The position numbers and the translations under genes were made by a program. Below, in pieces: positions 46,093-56,335 of a stretch of DNA of 64,000 bases (positions are counted from its first letter, which is position 1; each line of letters opens with the position of its first letter). The notes under the pieces were generated by a model. That model did no database searches. It was not told where the DNA came from and was given only the letters and a program-made list of their open reading frames with translations. Source of the stretch: Bosea sp. (in: a-proteobacteria) (GTDB lineage Bacteria > Pseudomonadota > Alphaproteobacteria > Rhizobiales > Beijerinckiaceae); NCBI GenBank assembly GCA_023910605.1, contig JAAVVV010000001.1, forward strand, positions 1,602,698 through 1,666,697, written 5' to 3'.

Positions 46093-49033
46093 TCGTCCCG
46101 CGCAGAACAAAGCCCTCAAGCACCGGATCGTAACCGCTCCGCTGCTCATGCCGCGCCACACGCCGCAGGCCGCGCTTCAGCGGCACGTGCTGGAGCGGCT
46201 CGATGCCGAGGAGCGCGCCGCGCTGGATGCGGCGCTGGCAGGGGAGGCTGCGGCCGGGCTGGTTGCGGGCGTTGCAGCGCACTCACCCTTCCTTGCTCAG
46301 ATCATGCGCCGCAATCCGCTCTGGCTTGCACAGGCGCTGGAGGCCGAGCCAGAGACGCTTCACGAAACCTGGCTGGATGAAGCCATCCGCGCCTGCCGCG
46401 CGGCGCAAGCGGCCGACGAGGTCATGTCGGCCTTGCGTGCGCTCAAGGCGCGGGCCGCGCTGCTGATCGCGCTCGCCGATTGCGGCGGCGTCTGGGGCGT
46501 CGAGGAGGCCATCGCGGCGCTCTCGTGCACCGCTGATGTCGCGGTCCAGGCCACGGTCGATTTCATCCTGCGCAAGGCTGCGGAGCGCGGCGCTTATCAG
46601 CCGACCGATCCGGACGCGCCGGGCGAGGGCTCCGGTCTCATCGTGCTTGCGCTCGGCAAGCACGGCGCGGGCGAACTCAACTACTCGTCCGACATCGACA
46701 TCGTGCTGTTCTACGATGCCGAGCTCGCAGAGGCGGCAGGCATCGCGGAACCCGCCAGCTTCTTCGTGCGTCTTGCGCGTGACCTCTCGCGCATCCTTCA
46801 GGAGCGGACGGCCGAGGGCTATGTCTTCCGCGTCGATCTGCGGCTCAGGCCCGACCCCGCCTCGACCCAGGCGGCCGTCTCCACCAATGCCGCCTATGCC
46901 TATTACGAAAGCGTGGGCCAGAACTGGGAGCGGGCGGCCATGATCAAGGCCCGCCCGATCGCCGGCGACATCGCGCGCGGCTTGAGCTTCCTGGGCGAGC
47001 TCAGGCCTTTCATCTGGCGCAAGTATTTCGATTTCGCCGCCATCGCCGACATTCACGCCATGAAGCGTCAGATCCAGGCGGTGAAGGGTCATGAGGCCAT
47101 CGCCGTGGCCGGCCATGACGTGAAGCTTGGCCGCGGCGGCATCCGCGAGATCGAGTTCTTCGTGCAGACCCAGCAGCTCGTCTTCGGCGGGCGGCGCCCG
47201 GTGTTGCGCGGCAGCCGCACGCTGGACATGCTGGGCGCGCTCACCGACGAGGGCTGGATCACCGCCGCGGCGCGCGATGAGCTTGGTGAATCCTACCGCT
47301 TCCTGCGCGGCATCGAGCATCGACTGCAGATGCGCCATGACGAGCAGACCCAGCGCCTGCCCATTGACGCCGATGATCTGGCGGCTTTCTCTCGTTTTGC
47401 GGGCTATTCCGGCACCGCCAGTTTCACCGCTGCCTTCACTCGCCATGCCCGGCGCGTGGAGGCCCATTATGCCCTGCTGTTTGAGGAAGGCCCTTCGCTG
47501 GCGGCGGAGGCGGGCACGCTCAGTTTCACCGGCGCGGAGGCTGACCCGGCCACCCTGGAGACGCTGGGCCGTCTTGGCTTCCGTGATCCCGCGCAGGCGG
47601 CAGAGATCGTTCGCGGCTGGCATTTCGGCCGGCGCAGCGCGGTCACCAGCGCCCGCGCAAGGGAAGCGCTGACCGAGCTCACGCCCGCCCTCCTTGTCGC
47701 TTTCGGGCGCTCGGGCGATCCGGACGCCGCGCTCAACGCACTGGACAATGCCTTCGGGCGCCTGCCGGCGGCGGTGGAGCTGCTGTCGATCCTGCTCAGC
47801 CACGAGGCGCTGCTGGCGCTCTTCGCGACCATCCTGGGCAGCGCGCCCCGCCTGGCGCGCATCGTGGCCACCAACCCCCATGTGCTCGATGGCGTGATCG
47901 ACCCCGCCTTCACCCATGCCGACATCGATCGGCAGGTCATACGCGAGCGGATCCGTGCGGTGGTGGGGCCCGAGCCCAGCCTTGAGGAGGCGCTGGACAG
48001 GCTGCGCGACGCAGGCCGGCAGGAGACATTCCTCGTTGGCGCGCGGCTGCTCTCCCATGTCTATTCGCCCGAGCGCGCCGGCCTCGCCTATGCCAAGGTG
48101 GCCGACGGCGTCATCGGCGTGGCCATGGAGGAAGCGCGGCGTGATCTGGCAGCCGCTCATGGCGACATTCCCGAGCTTGCTGTCGCGGTGCTGGGGCTGG
48201 GCCGGCTCGGCGCGCGCGACCTGACCGCCTCATCCGATCTTGATCTGGTGATCGTGTATGACGCGCCGGATTTCGAGGCGCGAAGCGATGGCCGTCGCCC
48301 GCTCGATGCGGTGACCTGGGCGCAACGCCTTGCCCAGCGCCTCGTCACGGCCCTGACGGTTCCGACCCGCAGAGGCAGCCTTTACGAGGTTGATCTCAGG
48401 CTTCGTCCTTCCGGCGGCAAGGGCCCTCTGGCCGTGCGCCTGTCGAGCTTCCTCGCTTACCAGACAGAGGAAGCGGAACTGTGGGAGCACATGGCCCTCA
48501 CCAAGGCCCGCTTCGTGGCTGGCGACGAGGCACTGGGCGCGCGGGCCATGGAGATCGTGCGCGCTGTGCTGACGCGGCGTCGCGACCCTGCGCAGGTGCG
48601 CCGCGACGTGAAGGCCATGCGCAAGCTGATCGCGGCTTCCAAAGGCGACGCCCAGCCCTGGGATCTGAAGCTCGCGGCCGGCGGGCTGACCGATATCGAT
48701 TTCGCGGCCGAGGCGCTCGTGCTGGCCCATGCTGCGGACCATCCCGACCTTGCGACGCTGGGCATGGCCGGGCTCTTCGCCGAAGCGGCGCGGAGAAACC
48801 TGCTGCCGCTTGCCGATGCAGACAGCTTCGCCGCCGGCCACAGGCTGATGAACGATGTCATCCACTGGCAGCGGCTGACGATTGACGGCGCCTTCGACCC
48901 GGCCGCCGTGCCCTGTCCCGTGATGCGCCTCATCGCGCGCGCCGCCAACGCTCCCGATGCGAAGGTGCTGGAATCGATGCTGCGCGATAGTCGTGCAGCC
49001 ATCCGCGCCGCCTTCGAGCGGCTTCTCGGCTGA
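46085..49033 (+). CDS. glnE: Bifunctional glutamine synthetase adenylyltransferase/adenylyl-removing enzyme
   Basis: Controls glutamine synthetase by adding or removing AMP in response to PII. Two nucleotidyltransferase domains are visible: the N-terminal adenylyl-removing domain with GKHGAGELNYSSDIDIVLFY, and the C-terminal adenylyltransferase domain with GLGRLGARDLTASSDLDLVI. Each domain is followed by the typical LRLRP motif (VDLRLRPDPASTQAA; VDLRLRPSGGKGPLA). 982 aa is full length. ATG at 46085; the frame extends further upstream into the kinase gene without meaning. Confidence 0.97.
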   Translation: MVDRPAQNKALKHRIVTAPLLMPRHTPQAALQRHVLERLDAEERAALDAALAGEAAAGLVAGVAAHSPFLAQIMRRNPLWLAQALEAEPETLHETWLDEAIRACRAAQAADEVMSALRALKARAALLIALADCGGVWGVEEAIAALSCTADVAVQATVDFILRKAAERGAYQPTDPDAPGEGSGLIVLALGKHGAGELNYSSDIDIVLFYDAELAEAAGIAEPASFFVRLARDLSRILQERTAEGYVFRVDLRLRPDPASTQAAVSTNAAYAYYESVGQNWERAAMIKARPIAGDIARGLSFLGELRPFIWRKYFDFAAIADIHAMKRQIQAVKGHEAIAVAGHDVKLGRGGIREIEFFVQTQQLVFGGRRPVLRGSRTLDMLGALTDEGWITAAARDELGESYRFLRGIEHRLQMRHDEQTQRLPIDADDLAAFSRFAGYSGTASFTAAFTRHARRVEAHYALLFEEGPSLAAEAGTLSFTGAEADPATLETLGRLGFRDPAQAAEIVRGWHFGRRSAVTSARAREALTELTPALLVAFGRSGDPDAALNALDNAFGRLPAAVELLSILLSHEALLALFATILGSAPRLARIVATNPHVLDGVIDPAFTHADIDRQVIRERIRAVVGPEPSLEEALDRLRDAGRQETFLVGARLLSHVYSPERAGLAYAKVADGVIGVAMEEARRDLAAAHGDIPELAVAVLGLGRLGARDLTASSDLDLVIVYDAPDFEARSDGRRPLDAVTWAQRLAQRLVTALTVPTRRGSLYEVDLRLRPSGGKGPLAVRLSSFLAYQTEEAELWEHMALTKARFVAGDEALGARAMEIVRAVLTRRRDPAQVRRDVKAMRKLIAASKGDAQPWDLKLAAGGLTDIDFAAEALVLAHAADHPDLATLGMAGLFAEAARRNLLPLADADSFAAGHRLMNDVIHWQRLTIDGAFDPAAVPCPVMRLIARAANAPDAKVLESMLRDSRAAIRAAFERLLG

Positions 49034-49045
49034 TCCCGCAGGGGC

Positions 49046-51343
49046 TCAGTGCATCAGCGCCGGTTCGTCCTTCGCCACCGGCACGCTCACCATCACCACC
49101 GTCCCGACGCCAACCTGCGAACGGATCCTGAGCGCCCCGCCATGCAGTTCGCACAGCGAGCGCGCGATGGCGAGGCCCAGGCCCGAACCCTTGTGCGAGC
49201 GGGCCGTCTCGCCGCCCTCGACCTGCTCGAACGGCCTGCCGATGCGGCTGAGCCGCTCCGCCGGGATGCCGATGCCGTTGTCGGCGACGAAAATGTGCAG
49301 CCTGTCGCCGGCGGCGCGCGCCTTCAGCGAGACCGAGCCTCCCTCGGGCGTGAACTTCGCGGCGTTCTGCAGCAGGTTGCCGATCACCTGCTTGATGGCG
49401 GAGGCGTCCGCCATGGCCGACAGCTCATCGGCGATGTCATAGATCAGCTCGATGTCCTTGCTCTCGAAGCTCGGGCGCGTGCTGGCGACAGCCGCGCTGA
49501 TGAGCGGCAGGACCGAAAGCCTCTGCGGCGCGATCTGCACCTTGCCCGTCTCGATGCGGGACATTTCGAGGATGTCGTCGACGATCGAGAGCAGGTGCTC
49601 GCCGCTCGTCTTGATGTCACGGCAGTAGGTCATGTGCCGCTCGCAGCCGAGCGAGCCGAACATGCCGCTCTGCATCACTTCGGAAAAGCCGATTATGGCG
49701 TTGAGCGGGGTGCGCAGATCATGGCTCATGTTGGCGAGGAACTCGGTCTTGACGCGGCTGGCGATTTCCGCCTCGGCCTTCTGGTCATAGTAGCGCTCGG
49801 CGAGGTCGGTGAGCTGCTGCGCCTGCGCTTCGAGCTGGCGACGCGAGGACTTGAGGTCGGTGATGGTGGCGAGCAGCCGGCGCTCGCTGTCCATCAGCTT
49901 GTGCTCATGTTCCTTGATGATGGTGATGTCCGTGCCGACGGACACCGAACCGCCATCCTTGGTGCGGCGCTCGCTGATTTGCAGCCAACGCCCATCCGCC
50001 AGCTTCACCTCGCTCAGGCGCGATCGGTTTTCGAGATTGTTCTGGCGCAGGATGTCCTCTGCGATCACCGGCGGCGTCGCATGGGCCATCACCTCGTCAT
50101 AGGACAGGCCGCGCCGGATGGCGTGGTCGGGCAGTTGGTGCAGCTTCTGGAAGCGCGAATTGCAGGTCACCAGCCGCTGCTCTGCATCCCACAGCACGAA
50201 GGCTTCCGGCAGGGTCTCGATCGCATCCCACAGGCGCATGTCGGCGGTGGCCGATTGCTCCGCGATGCGCCGTTCCTCGGTTATGTCGACGGCGATGCCG
50301 ACGAGGTGTTTGCCGGCACTCGCCGTGTCCAGAACCATCTCGGCGCGCGCCCGCATCCAGATCCAGTCGCCGGAGGACGACCGCAGGCGGAAATCATGGG
50401 CGATCTCGTTCTCGCGGCCTTCGGAGAGCAGGTTGGCGATTTCGTAGAAATCGGCGTCCTCGGGATGGACCAGCGTATTGACCTCTCCAAAGGAGAGAAA
50501 TTCGCCGGTGCGCTCGTAGCCGAGCAGGGCATACATGGAATTTGACCAGTAGATCGTGCCCCGGCCGAGATCCCAGTCCCAGAGCCCGCAGCGACCGCTG
50601 TTCAGCGCAGCGTCGATGCGCTGGCGCACGCGGTCACAGTCGCGGTCGGCGGCGCGGGCCCGCCCGGTCTGCATCAGGAAGGCCACCGTGAGCGCCCCGA
50701 GCACCAGCACAGAGGCGCCCAGCAGCAGCAGCACGAGATGGCTGCGCCGCTGCGCGGTCTGCATCGCTGCGCCGACGGGCTGGATCATGGCCATCTGGCC
50801 GAGCGGAGCCGACAGGTTGCGCACCGTGGCGAGCACCGGCCCGGCCGGCGTCGTCAGCGCGATCACGCCGGCCTTGTCGGCGAAGGTGGTGAGCGGCTGG
50901 CTGATGCCCAGCACATCGAGCAGGCTGGTCTGGCCCGGCAGCACGCGCGGCTCGCTCGCGGCGATCGCGCCGTCGGCGTTGGTGACGATGAGCTGGCGGC
51001 CCATGGCGAAGGTGACGGCGTGAAGCCCGCCGATCTGAAGGCTGGACCCTGAGATCCGGCTCTGGAGGGCAGGCGAGGCGCCGATCTCGCGCGCTACGAG
51101 CGTAGCGATCACGTCGAGATCATTGGCGGAGTCCTCAAGCGTGTCGCGCTGGCTGGCCGCGACGAAGAGCGCGCCGGCAAGGCCGAGCATTGCGGCAAAG
51201 ACGCCGACAAGAACAGGTATCGCGAGCTTGAGCCATGGCTCCGAGCGGTGCAGCGCAATCTGGAGCGGATGCGACACGGACCGGGCGACGCCCATGATCG
51301 TGTCCACGCGCGCAGAATCACTGGCTGCGTTTGCACGCGCCAT
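49046..51343 (-). CDS. Membrane-bound PAS sensor histidine kinase
   Basis: 765 aa. Two N-terminal helices (LAIPVLVGVFAAMLGLAGAL; LVLLLLGASVLVLGALTVAF) enclose an extracytoplasmic sensor; then a PAS domain with PAC tail (CGLWDWDLGRGTIYWSNSMY), a second PAS (ALPEAFVLWDAEQRLVTCNS-like segment), a coiled coil, H-box FLANMSHDLRTPLNAIIGFS and ATPase boxes (VIGNLLQNAAKFTPEGGSVS; VADNGIGIPAERL; GSGLGLAIARSLCELHGG). No receiver domain is fused, and no partner regulator is adjacent. Converges with glnE. Confidence 0.93.
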   Translation of the reverse strand: MARANAASDSARVDTIMGVARSVSHPLQIALHRSEPWLKLAIPVLVGVFAAMLGLAGALFVAASQRDTLEDSANDLDVIATLVAREIGASPALQSRISGSSLQIGGLHAVTFAMGRQLIVTNADGAIAASEPRVLPGQTSLLDVLGISQPLTTFADKAGVIALTTPAGPVLATVRNLSAPLGQMAMIQPVGAAMQTAQRRSHLVLLLLGASVLVLGALTVAFLMQTGRARAADRDCDRVRQRIDAALNSGRCGLWDWDLGRGTIYWSNSMYALLGYERTGEFLSFGEVNTLVHPEDADFYEIANLLSEGRENEIAHDFRLRSSSGDWIWMRARAEMVLDTASAGKHLVGIAVDITEERRIAEQSATADMRLWDAIETLPEAFVLWDAEQRLVTCNSRFQKLHQLPDHAIRRGLSYDEVMAHATPPVIAEDILRQNNLENRSRLSEVKLADGRWLQISERRTKDGGSVSVGTDITIIKEHEHKLMDSERRLLATITDLKSSRRQLEAQAQQLTDLAERYYDQKAEAEIASRVKTEFLANMSHDLRTPLNAIIGFSEVMQSGMFGSLGCERHMTYCRDIKTSGEHLLSIVDDILEMSRIETGKVQIAPQRLSVLPLISAAVASTRPSFESKDIELIYDIADELSAMADASAIKQVIGNLLQNAAKFTPEGGSVSLKARAAGDRLHIFVADNGIGIPAERLSRIGRPFEQVEGGETARSHKGSGLGLAIARSLCELHGGALRIRSQVGVGTVVMVSVPVAKDEPALMH

Positions 51344-51592
51344 GGATGGCTCCTCCCGGTTTCATTTGACGCGACTTGCGGGAGAACGCTCTGCCCCTCC
51401 CGAATCGACTTCACTATGAATCCGAGGGAATCCCGCTGTCTAGACCTTAAGTGAGTCTGCATGGATTTTTACAACCTTTACGCGCATGGCCAAAAGCCGC
51501 GAATCCTATGCGCGCAATGTTCTGTTAACCTTCTCCGGAACGCCGCAGGCCTGCCGTTCTGAAAGGCAACCGAAAGCTCTCTTCAAGCCTTC

Positions 51593-54229
51593 TCAGCCGA
51601 GCGCGCGCTCGGCTATGTCGGCTATGTCGCGCGACAGGCCGGGCATGTCGGCGACCCGCCTGATCGCGGCCAGCGCCAGCGCCTGGCGGCCCGGCTCAAG
51701 CGTTTTCCAGGTGCGGAACGAGGACATAAGGCGCGAAGCGACCTGCGGGTTGATGCGGTCCACGGCCACCACGATGTCGCTCACGAAGTCATATCCGGCC
51801 CCATCCGGGCGGTGGAATTCGCTCGGATTGGCATGGGCAAACGAGGACAACAGCGCATAGACCCGGTTGGGCGTGCGCAGCGAGAACCTGGGGTGATCGA
51901 GCAGCGACTTGACGCGCCCCAGCGTCTCCCGCCCGGGCATGGTCGCCTGCAGCGCGAACCATTTGTCGAGCACCAGCGGATCATCCCTGTGCCGCTCCTC
52001 GAAGGCGGCGAGCGCCTGGGTCAGTTCCACGCCAGGCGCATGGGTGAGCGCGCTCAGCGCCGCCAGCCGATCGGTCATGTTGCCGGCGCTTTCGAACTGG
52101 GTCAGCGCGAGCCTGGCCCCTTCGCCGCCGAGCCCATGGCACAGATAGCTCAGCGCCGTGTTCCGCAGCGCGCGCGCGCCCGCGCTGGCGGCATCGGGGC
52201 TGTAGGGCGCTTCTGTCGCCAGACGCTCGCGGACCGCCGCCAGAGCCTGGGACAACGCGGCGCCGTTCATGCGCGCCAGCATGGCCAGAGCCTGCTGGAT
52301 GGCGTCGGGATCGACATCGGTGGCGATCTCGCGGGCGATATCGCCTGCCGTGGGCAGGCTGATGAGCTGGGCGATGTAGGCCGGCTCCTGGGCTCCTTCG
52401 AGCGCGACGCCGATCGCTTCGATGAGCGCCGGATCGAAACTGGCGGCGCGGCCCTTGCGCAGCGCGCCCGCCGCTGCGCAAAGCTCGTTCGTCATGACGC
52501 TGCGCAGCGACTGCCAGCGATTGAACGGATCGCTGTCGACGCGCGCAAGGCGCAGCAACTCGGCGGTGCCCAGCTGCGTCTCGAGGCGCACCGGCGCGGA
52601 GAAGCCGCGCAGCAGCGAAAGAGCCGGCGCTTCGGGGACATCCTCGAAGGTGACGCTTGCTGCGGTCCGTTCCAGGATCAGCACGTCGCCGTCGAGCCTG
52701 ATCTCGCCGCTGGCCCTGAGCGGCAGGTCGCCAGCCTGCCCCACCAGCCCCAGCCGGATCGGGATCACCAGTGGATGCTTCTCGTCCTGCCCCGGCGTCG
52801 GCGCAGTTTTCTGCGCCAGATCGAGCGTGTAGCGGCGGGCCGCGGCGTCATAGCGGCCCGATGCCACAAGTTGCGGCGTGCCGGCCTGGTCATACCATTT
52901 CGCGAAATGGGCAAGATCCTGCCCCGACACGTCCGCGAAGCAGGCGATGAACTCCTCGATCGTCGCTGCGGTGCCGTCATGCCGGTCGAAGAACAGGGTC
53001 ATGCCCGAGCGGAACGCCCCATCGCCGATCAGGACCTTCAGCATGCGGATGAGCTCGGCGCCCTTTTCATAGACCGTCGCCGTATAGAAGTTGTTGATCT
53101 CCTTGTAGGCGCGCGGCCTGACATTGTGCGCCAGCGGCCCTGAATCCTCGACGAACTGGGTCAGCCTCAGCCGCACCACATCGGCGATGCGCTTGACGGG
53201 GCGCGAGCGCTCATCGGCGGTGAACTCCTGATCGCGATAGACCGTCAGCCCTTCCTTCAGGCAAAGCTGGAACCAGTCGCGGCAGGTGATGCGGTTGCCC
53301 GTCCAGTTGTGGAAATACTCGTGGGCTATGATGCCCTCGATGTTGGCGTAGTCGCCATCGGTCGCGGCGTCCGGGCTGGCCAGGACATACTTGTCGTTGA
53401 AGATGTTGAGGCCCTTGTTCTCCATCGCGCCCATGTTGAAGTCCGACACGGCGACGACGTTGAACACGTCGAGATCATATTCGCGCCCGAACACGCTCTC
53501 ATCCCACGCCATTGAGCGCTTGATCGCGTCCATCGCATAGCCCGCACGGCCTTCCTTGCCCTTCTCGACATAGACGCCGAGCGCCACCTTGCGGCCGCTG
53601 GCGGTGACGAAGCTGTCATGCACCGCGCCGAGATCCCCGCCGACGAGCGCGAACAGATAGGCAGGCTTCGGCCAGGGGTCCTGCCACAGCGCGAAATGCC
53701 GGTCCGTGCCCGGAACGTCGCCTGTGGCGATGGGGTTGCCGTTGGCGAGCAGGATCGGCGCCTCGGTCTTCGGGGCCTCTAGCCGCACCGTGTAGACCGA
53801 CAGGACATCGGGCCGGTCGAGGAAATAGCTGATGCGGCGAAAGCCGTCGGCCTCGCACTGTGTGCAGTAGACGCCGCTGGAGCGATAAAGCCCCATCAGT
53901 TTCGTGTTCGCCGAGGGGTTGATGCGCGTCTCGATCGTCAACGTGAAGGGCCGGGATGGCGGTTGCAGCAGCGTCAGGCCGTCAGCCGCCACCACGAACG
54001 CGCCCGCATCAGGCTCGGCCCCGTCCAGCAGCAGCTTGCCGAGCCGGAGCTCGTCGCCATCGAGCCGCAGCGGCGCGCCAGGCTGGCCGGCCGGATTGGG
54101 CCGGATGCTGAGCAGCGAGCGCACCAGCGTGTCGGTGGAGTCCAGCCGGATGTCGAGGTTCACCGTGTCGATCAGATAATCGGACGGGCGGTAGTCCTCG
54201 AGGCGGATCGTCTGGGAATCGCGGGTCAT
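51593..54229 (-). CDS. pepN: Aminopeptidase N (M1 metallopeptidase)
   Basis: Zinc exopeptidase. Substrate-binding motif NMGAMENKGLNIFN and zinc motif IIAHEYFHNWTGNRITCRDW (H-E-x-x-H) followed by the third ligand Glu in QEFTADERSR-like context. M1, Ig-like (DUF3458) and C-terminal helical domains all present. About 878 aa, as usual for proteobacterial PepN. I choose ATG 54229 (MTRDSQTIRLEDYRPSDYL) since homologues begin just before the LxDYRP motif; in-frame ATGs at 54250 and 54268 are possible, while the longer frame is a shadow. Confidence 0.95.
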   Translation of the reverse strand: MTRDSQTIRLEDYRPSDYLIDTVNLDIRLDSTDTLVRSLLSIRPNPAGQPGAPLRLDGDELRLGKLLLDGAEPDAGAFVVAADGLTLLQPPSRPFTLTIETRINPSANTKLMGLYRSSGVYCTQCEADGFRRISYFLDRPDVLSVYTVRLEAPKTEAPILLANGNPIATGDVPGTDRHFALWQDPWPKPAYLFALVGGDLGAVHDSFVTASGRKVALGVYVEKGKEGRAGYAMDAIKRSMAWDESVFGREYDLDVFNVVAVSDFNMGAMENKGLNIFNDKYVLASPDAATDGDYANIEGIIAHEYFHNWTGNRITCRDWFQLCLKEGLTVYRDQEFTADERSRPVKRIADVVRLRLTQFVEDSGPLAHNVRPRAYKEINNFYTATVYEKGAELIRMLKVLIGDGAFRSGMTLFFDRHDGTAATIEEFIACFADVSGQDLAHFAKWYDQAGTPQLVASGRYDAAARRYTLDLAQKTAPTPGQDEKHPLVIPIRLGLVGQAGDLPLRASGEIRLDGDVLILERTAASVTFEDVPEAPALSLLRGFSAPVRLETQLGTAELLRLARVDSDPFNRWQSLRSVMTNELCAAAGALRKGRAASFDPALIEAIGVALEGAQEPAYIAQLISLPTAGDIAREIATDVDPDAIQQALAMLARMNGAALSQALAAVRERLATEAPYSPDAASAGARALRNTALSYLCHGLGGEGARLALTQFESAGNMTDRLAALSALTHAPGVELTQALAAFEERHRDDPLVLDKWFALQATMPGRETLGRVKSLLDHPRFSLRTPNRVYALLSSFAHANPSEFHRPDGAGYDFVSDIVVAVDRINPQVASRLMSSFRTWKTLEPGRQALALAAIRRVADMPGLSRDIADIAERALG

Positions 54230-54359
54230 GTGTGAATCGTCCGTGCGCATGGCCCGAAGCAAAGTCATGGCTTTGCGGCCTCTGGCAAGCGTGCCGCTCA
54301 CGCTCGCGCGAATTTGTCCCCTCCGCCGCCTCCGCCGCCCCAGCCGCCTCTGGCGCCGC

Positions 54360-55802
54360 TCAGGCGGGAGCGGCCCCGGCCGCCGTGGCGCCGCCGGGCT
54401 GCAGCGGCTCGGCATGGCCAACGACGCGCGCGATGTCGCTGCGGCTCTGGCGCAGTGCGCGCTCGATCTCGTCCACAGCCACATGCACGGCCGCGACGTC
54501 CATCGCGCCATCGGCGCGGCAATGGAAATTGACGATCAGCCCGGCTTCGGTGGTGCGCACCCGCACATTGTGAATGTCGCGCACCGCCCCGTCGCCGCAG
54601 GCGCCGGCGAGCATGGCCGCGACTTCCGCCACGATGGCAGGCGCTGCATCCTCGCCATCACCAGCTGTCATGGCCAGGGGCTCGACATGGGTCTCGACCT
54701 CGGTCAGGGGGCCGAAATCTGCCCGTATGGCTGCCTCGAGATGCGTCGCGAGCTGATGTGCGGCGGCGAGCGGCATGCGCGCATCCACCTCCATGTCGAG
54801 GCTGATGCAATTGCGCTCGCCCACCTTCTGCAAGGTGAAGTGGTGGACCGGAACCCTGAGGCGGGCGGCGATCATCATCACCCGCTCAAGCGCGTTCTCA
54901 TCCTCTGTCTGCATCGGGTTGGCGGTGATGGTGATGTCGGCGTTGGGCGCGGCCACGGCGAGCGCGCCGGCCAGATCCTGCTTGATCGCCGAAACCTGCT
55001 CCAGGCCCAGCGTGCGCGAGACTTTCACCCCCAGCTCGCCCTGCATGCGTCCCCCGCCGGGCCTGAGCCTCAGCCACTCCACCTCCGCCACGCCCGGCAC
55101 GGCCAGCGCCGTTTCCTCCAGCCGTTCGCGCATGCCCTTTGGCGCGGTGTCGACCAGCGTGCCGATGGTGCGCAGGGCGAGCTTGATCGCCGCGCTGAAG
55201 ATGAAGAGCGAAACGCCCAGCGCCGCCGCTGTGTCGCCATGCGCATAGCCTGCAAGCACCATCAGCAGGCCGATGAGCGTAAGGGCCGAGGATACGAGGT
55301 CTGACGCGAAGTGAAGGGCATCGGCCGCGAGCGCTTCGGAATGGGTCGCCTTGGCGATGAGGTGCAGCGCCCGCCAGCGGGTGCCGTCTATGAGGATCGC
55401 CACCACGAGCACGCCAATGACGACAGGCGTGACCTCGACCGGCGGATGCACCCCCGACCAGAGCCGGCTGCCGGCCTCCCAGGCCACCGCCCCGGCCAGC
55501 GCCAGCAGCAGCGCGCATTCCGCCAGCGCGGCCAGCGACTCGATCTTGCCGTGGCCGTAATGATGCTCGTCATCGGCGGGCTTGTCGGCGGCGCGGATGG
55601 CGAACCAGGTGGTCAGCGTGGCGGCGATGTCGATGAGCCCGTGCGCGGCCTCCGAATACAGCGCCAGCGAGCCTGAAACATAGGCCGCGAAGGCCTTGCC
55701 GAGCGTCAGCACCACGCTGGCGCCCACCGAGACGATGGCCGCGCGTTCCTTCATGCGGTTGACCCGCTGGGCTGGCGTCTCGCCGGAAATCATGCCGTTC
55801 AT
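54360..55802 (-). CDS. Cation diffusion facilitator (CDF) family metal transporter
   Basis: Exports Zn, Co, Mn or Fe using the proton gradient. Six-helix CDF core with the metal motifs SLALYSEAAHGLIDIAATL (H-x-x-x-D type in TM2) and LAADALHFASDLVSSALTLI (H-F-A-S-D in TM5), plus DDEHHYGHGKIESLAALAE. The C-terminal region (from about residue 210) is longer than usual, with two tandem cytoplasmic ferredoxin-like/BolA-like domains (total 480 aa). Metal preference cannot be read reliably; the H-x-x-x-D pair in TM5 is common in zinc transporters. Divergent from the glyoxalase locus. Confidence 0.92.
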   Translation of the reverse strand: MNGMISGETPAQRVNRMKERAAIVSVGASVVLTLGKAFAAYVSGSLALYSEAAHGLIDIAATLTTWFAIRAADKPADDEHHYGHGKIESLAALAECALLLALAGAVAWEAGSRLWSGVHPPVEVTPVVIGVLVVAILIDGTRWRALHLIAKATHSEALAADALHFASDLVSSALTLIGLLMVLAGYAHGDTAAALGVSLFIFSAAIKLALRTIGTLVDTAPKGMRERLEETALAVPGVAEVEWLRLRPGGGRMQGELGVKVSRTLGLEQVSAIKQDLAGALAVAAPNADITITANPMQTEDENALERVMMIAARLRVPVHHFTLQKVGERNCISLDMEVDARMPLAAAHQLATHLEAAIRADFGPLTEVETHVEPLAMTAGDGEDAAPAIVAEVAAMLAGACGDGAVRDIHNVRVRTTEAGLIVNFHCRADGAMDVAAVHVAVDEIERALRQSRSDIARVVGHAEPLQPGGATAAGAAPA

Positions 55803-55929
55803 GCATCACACGGGGTTGGGGCTGCGCAAAAGCCCGTCGCTGGCCCTTGCATTGGGGCCCTGTCTGCCCCGATCTAGGCTTGAAGATCAACCGTGCCGAT
55901 CAATCAGGCGGCCAGAAGGAGCAATGACA

Positions 55930-55945
55930 TGGAATTTCTGCACAC
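55930..55945 (+). repeat. 16-bp direct repeat, left copy (att-like)
   Basis: TGGAATTTCTGCACAC, identical to 56592-56607. Followed by GGTGCG, which also occurs after the right copy but with CAT inserted between, so similarity extends to about 22 bp with a gap. Confidence 0.9.
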
Positions 55946-56104
55946 GGTGCGTTTTAGCGGTGCATAGCGGTTAAGGGCGTGGATAACGGGCTGTTTCGGG
56001 CAGTTTTTGGCTCTAAAGTCGGGTAGCGATGCATATGATTGCGCAGCCTGCGTAGGACTTGCGTGGGACTCGAAACTTGCCAGTTTCTTGCCATAGGAGG
56101 GCAG

Positions 56105-56335
56105 ATGCTCAAGCGGTTCAAGAGTGCTGTGAAGGCGTGGTATCGAGGCGAGTTTGTCACTTATCCAGCCTATGACGACGGCAGCATTGTCGTAATGGGT
56201 GGGCACCACAAGCGGCATTGGACGGCAAAACTTGCGCGCGCAATTATAGATTTTCTCTCAAAGGAATGGAAATGGGTTATTGGTACTATAATAGCTGTTT
56301 GCGGTTTAATTCTAGCATACTTTAAGTTAAAATAA
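56105..56335 (+). CDS. Small membrane protein encoded on the insertion
   Basis: 76 aa: basic N-terminus MLKRFKSAVKAWYRGEFVTY, a Gly/His segment (IVVMGGHHKRHWTAKLARAI) and one C-terminal membrane helix (WVIGTIIAVCGLILAYF) ending in Lys. AGGAGGG lies just before the ATG, and the insert is AT-rich relative to the chromosome. No function recognised; similar small phage/island-borne proteins exist as far as I recall. It is the only gene of the insertion. Confidence 0.7.
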   Translation: MLKRFKSAVKAWYRGEFVTYPAYDDGSIVVMGGHHKRHWTAKLARAIIDFLSKEWKWVIGTIIAVCGLILAYFKLK

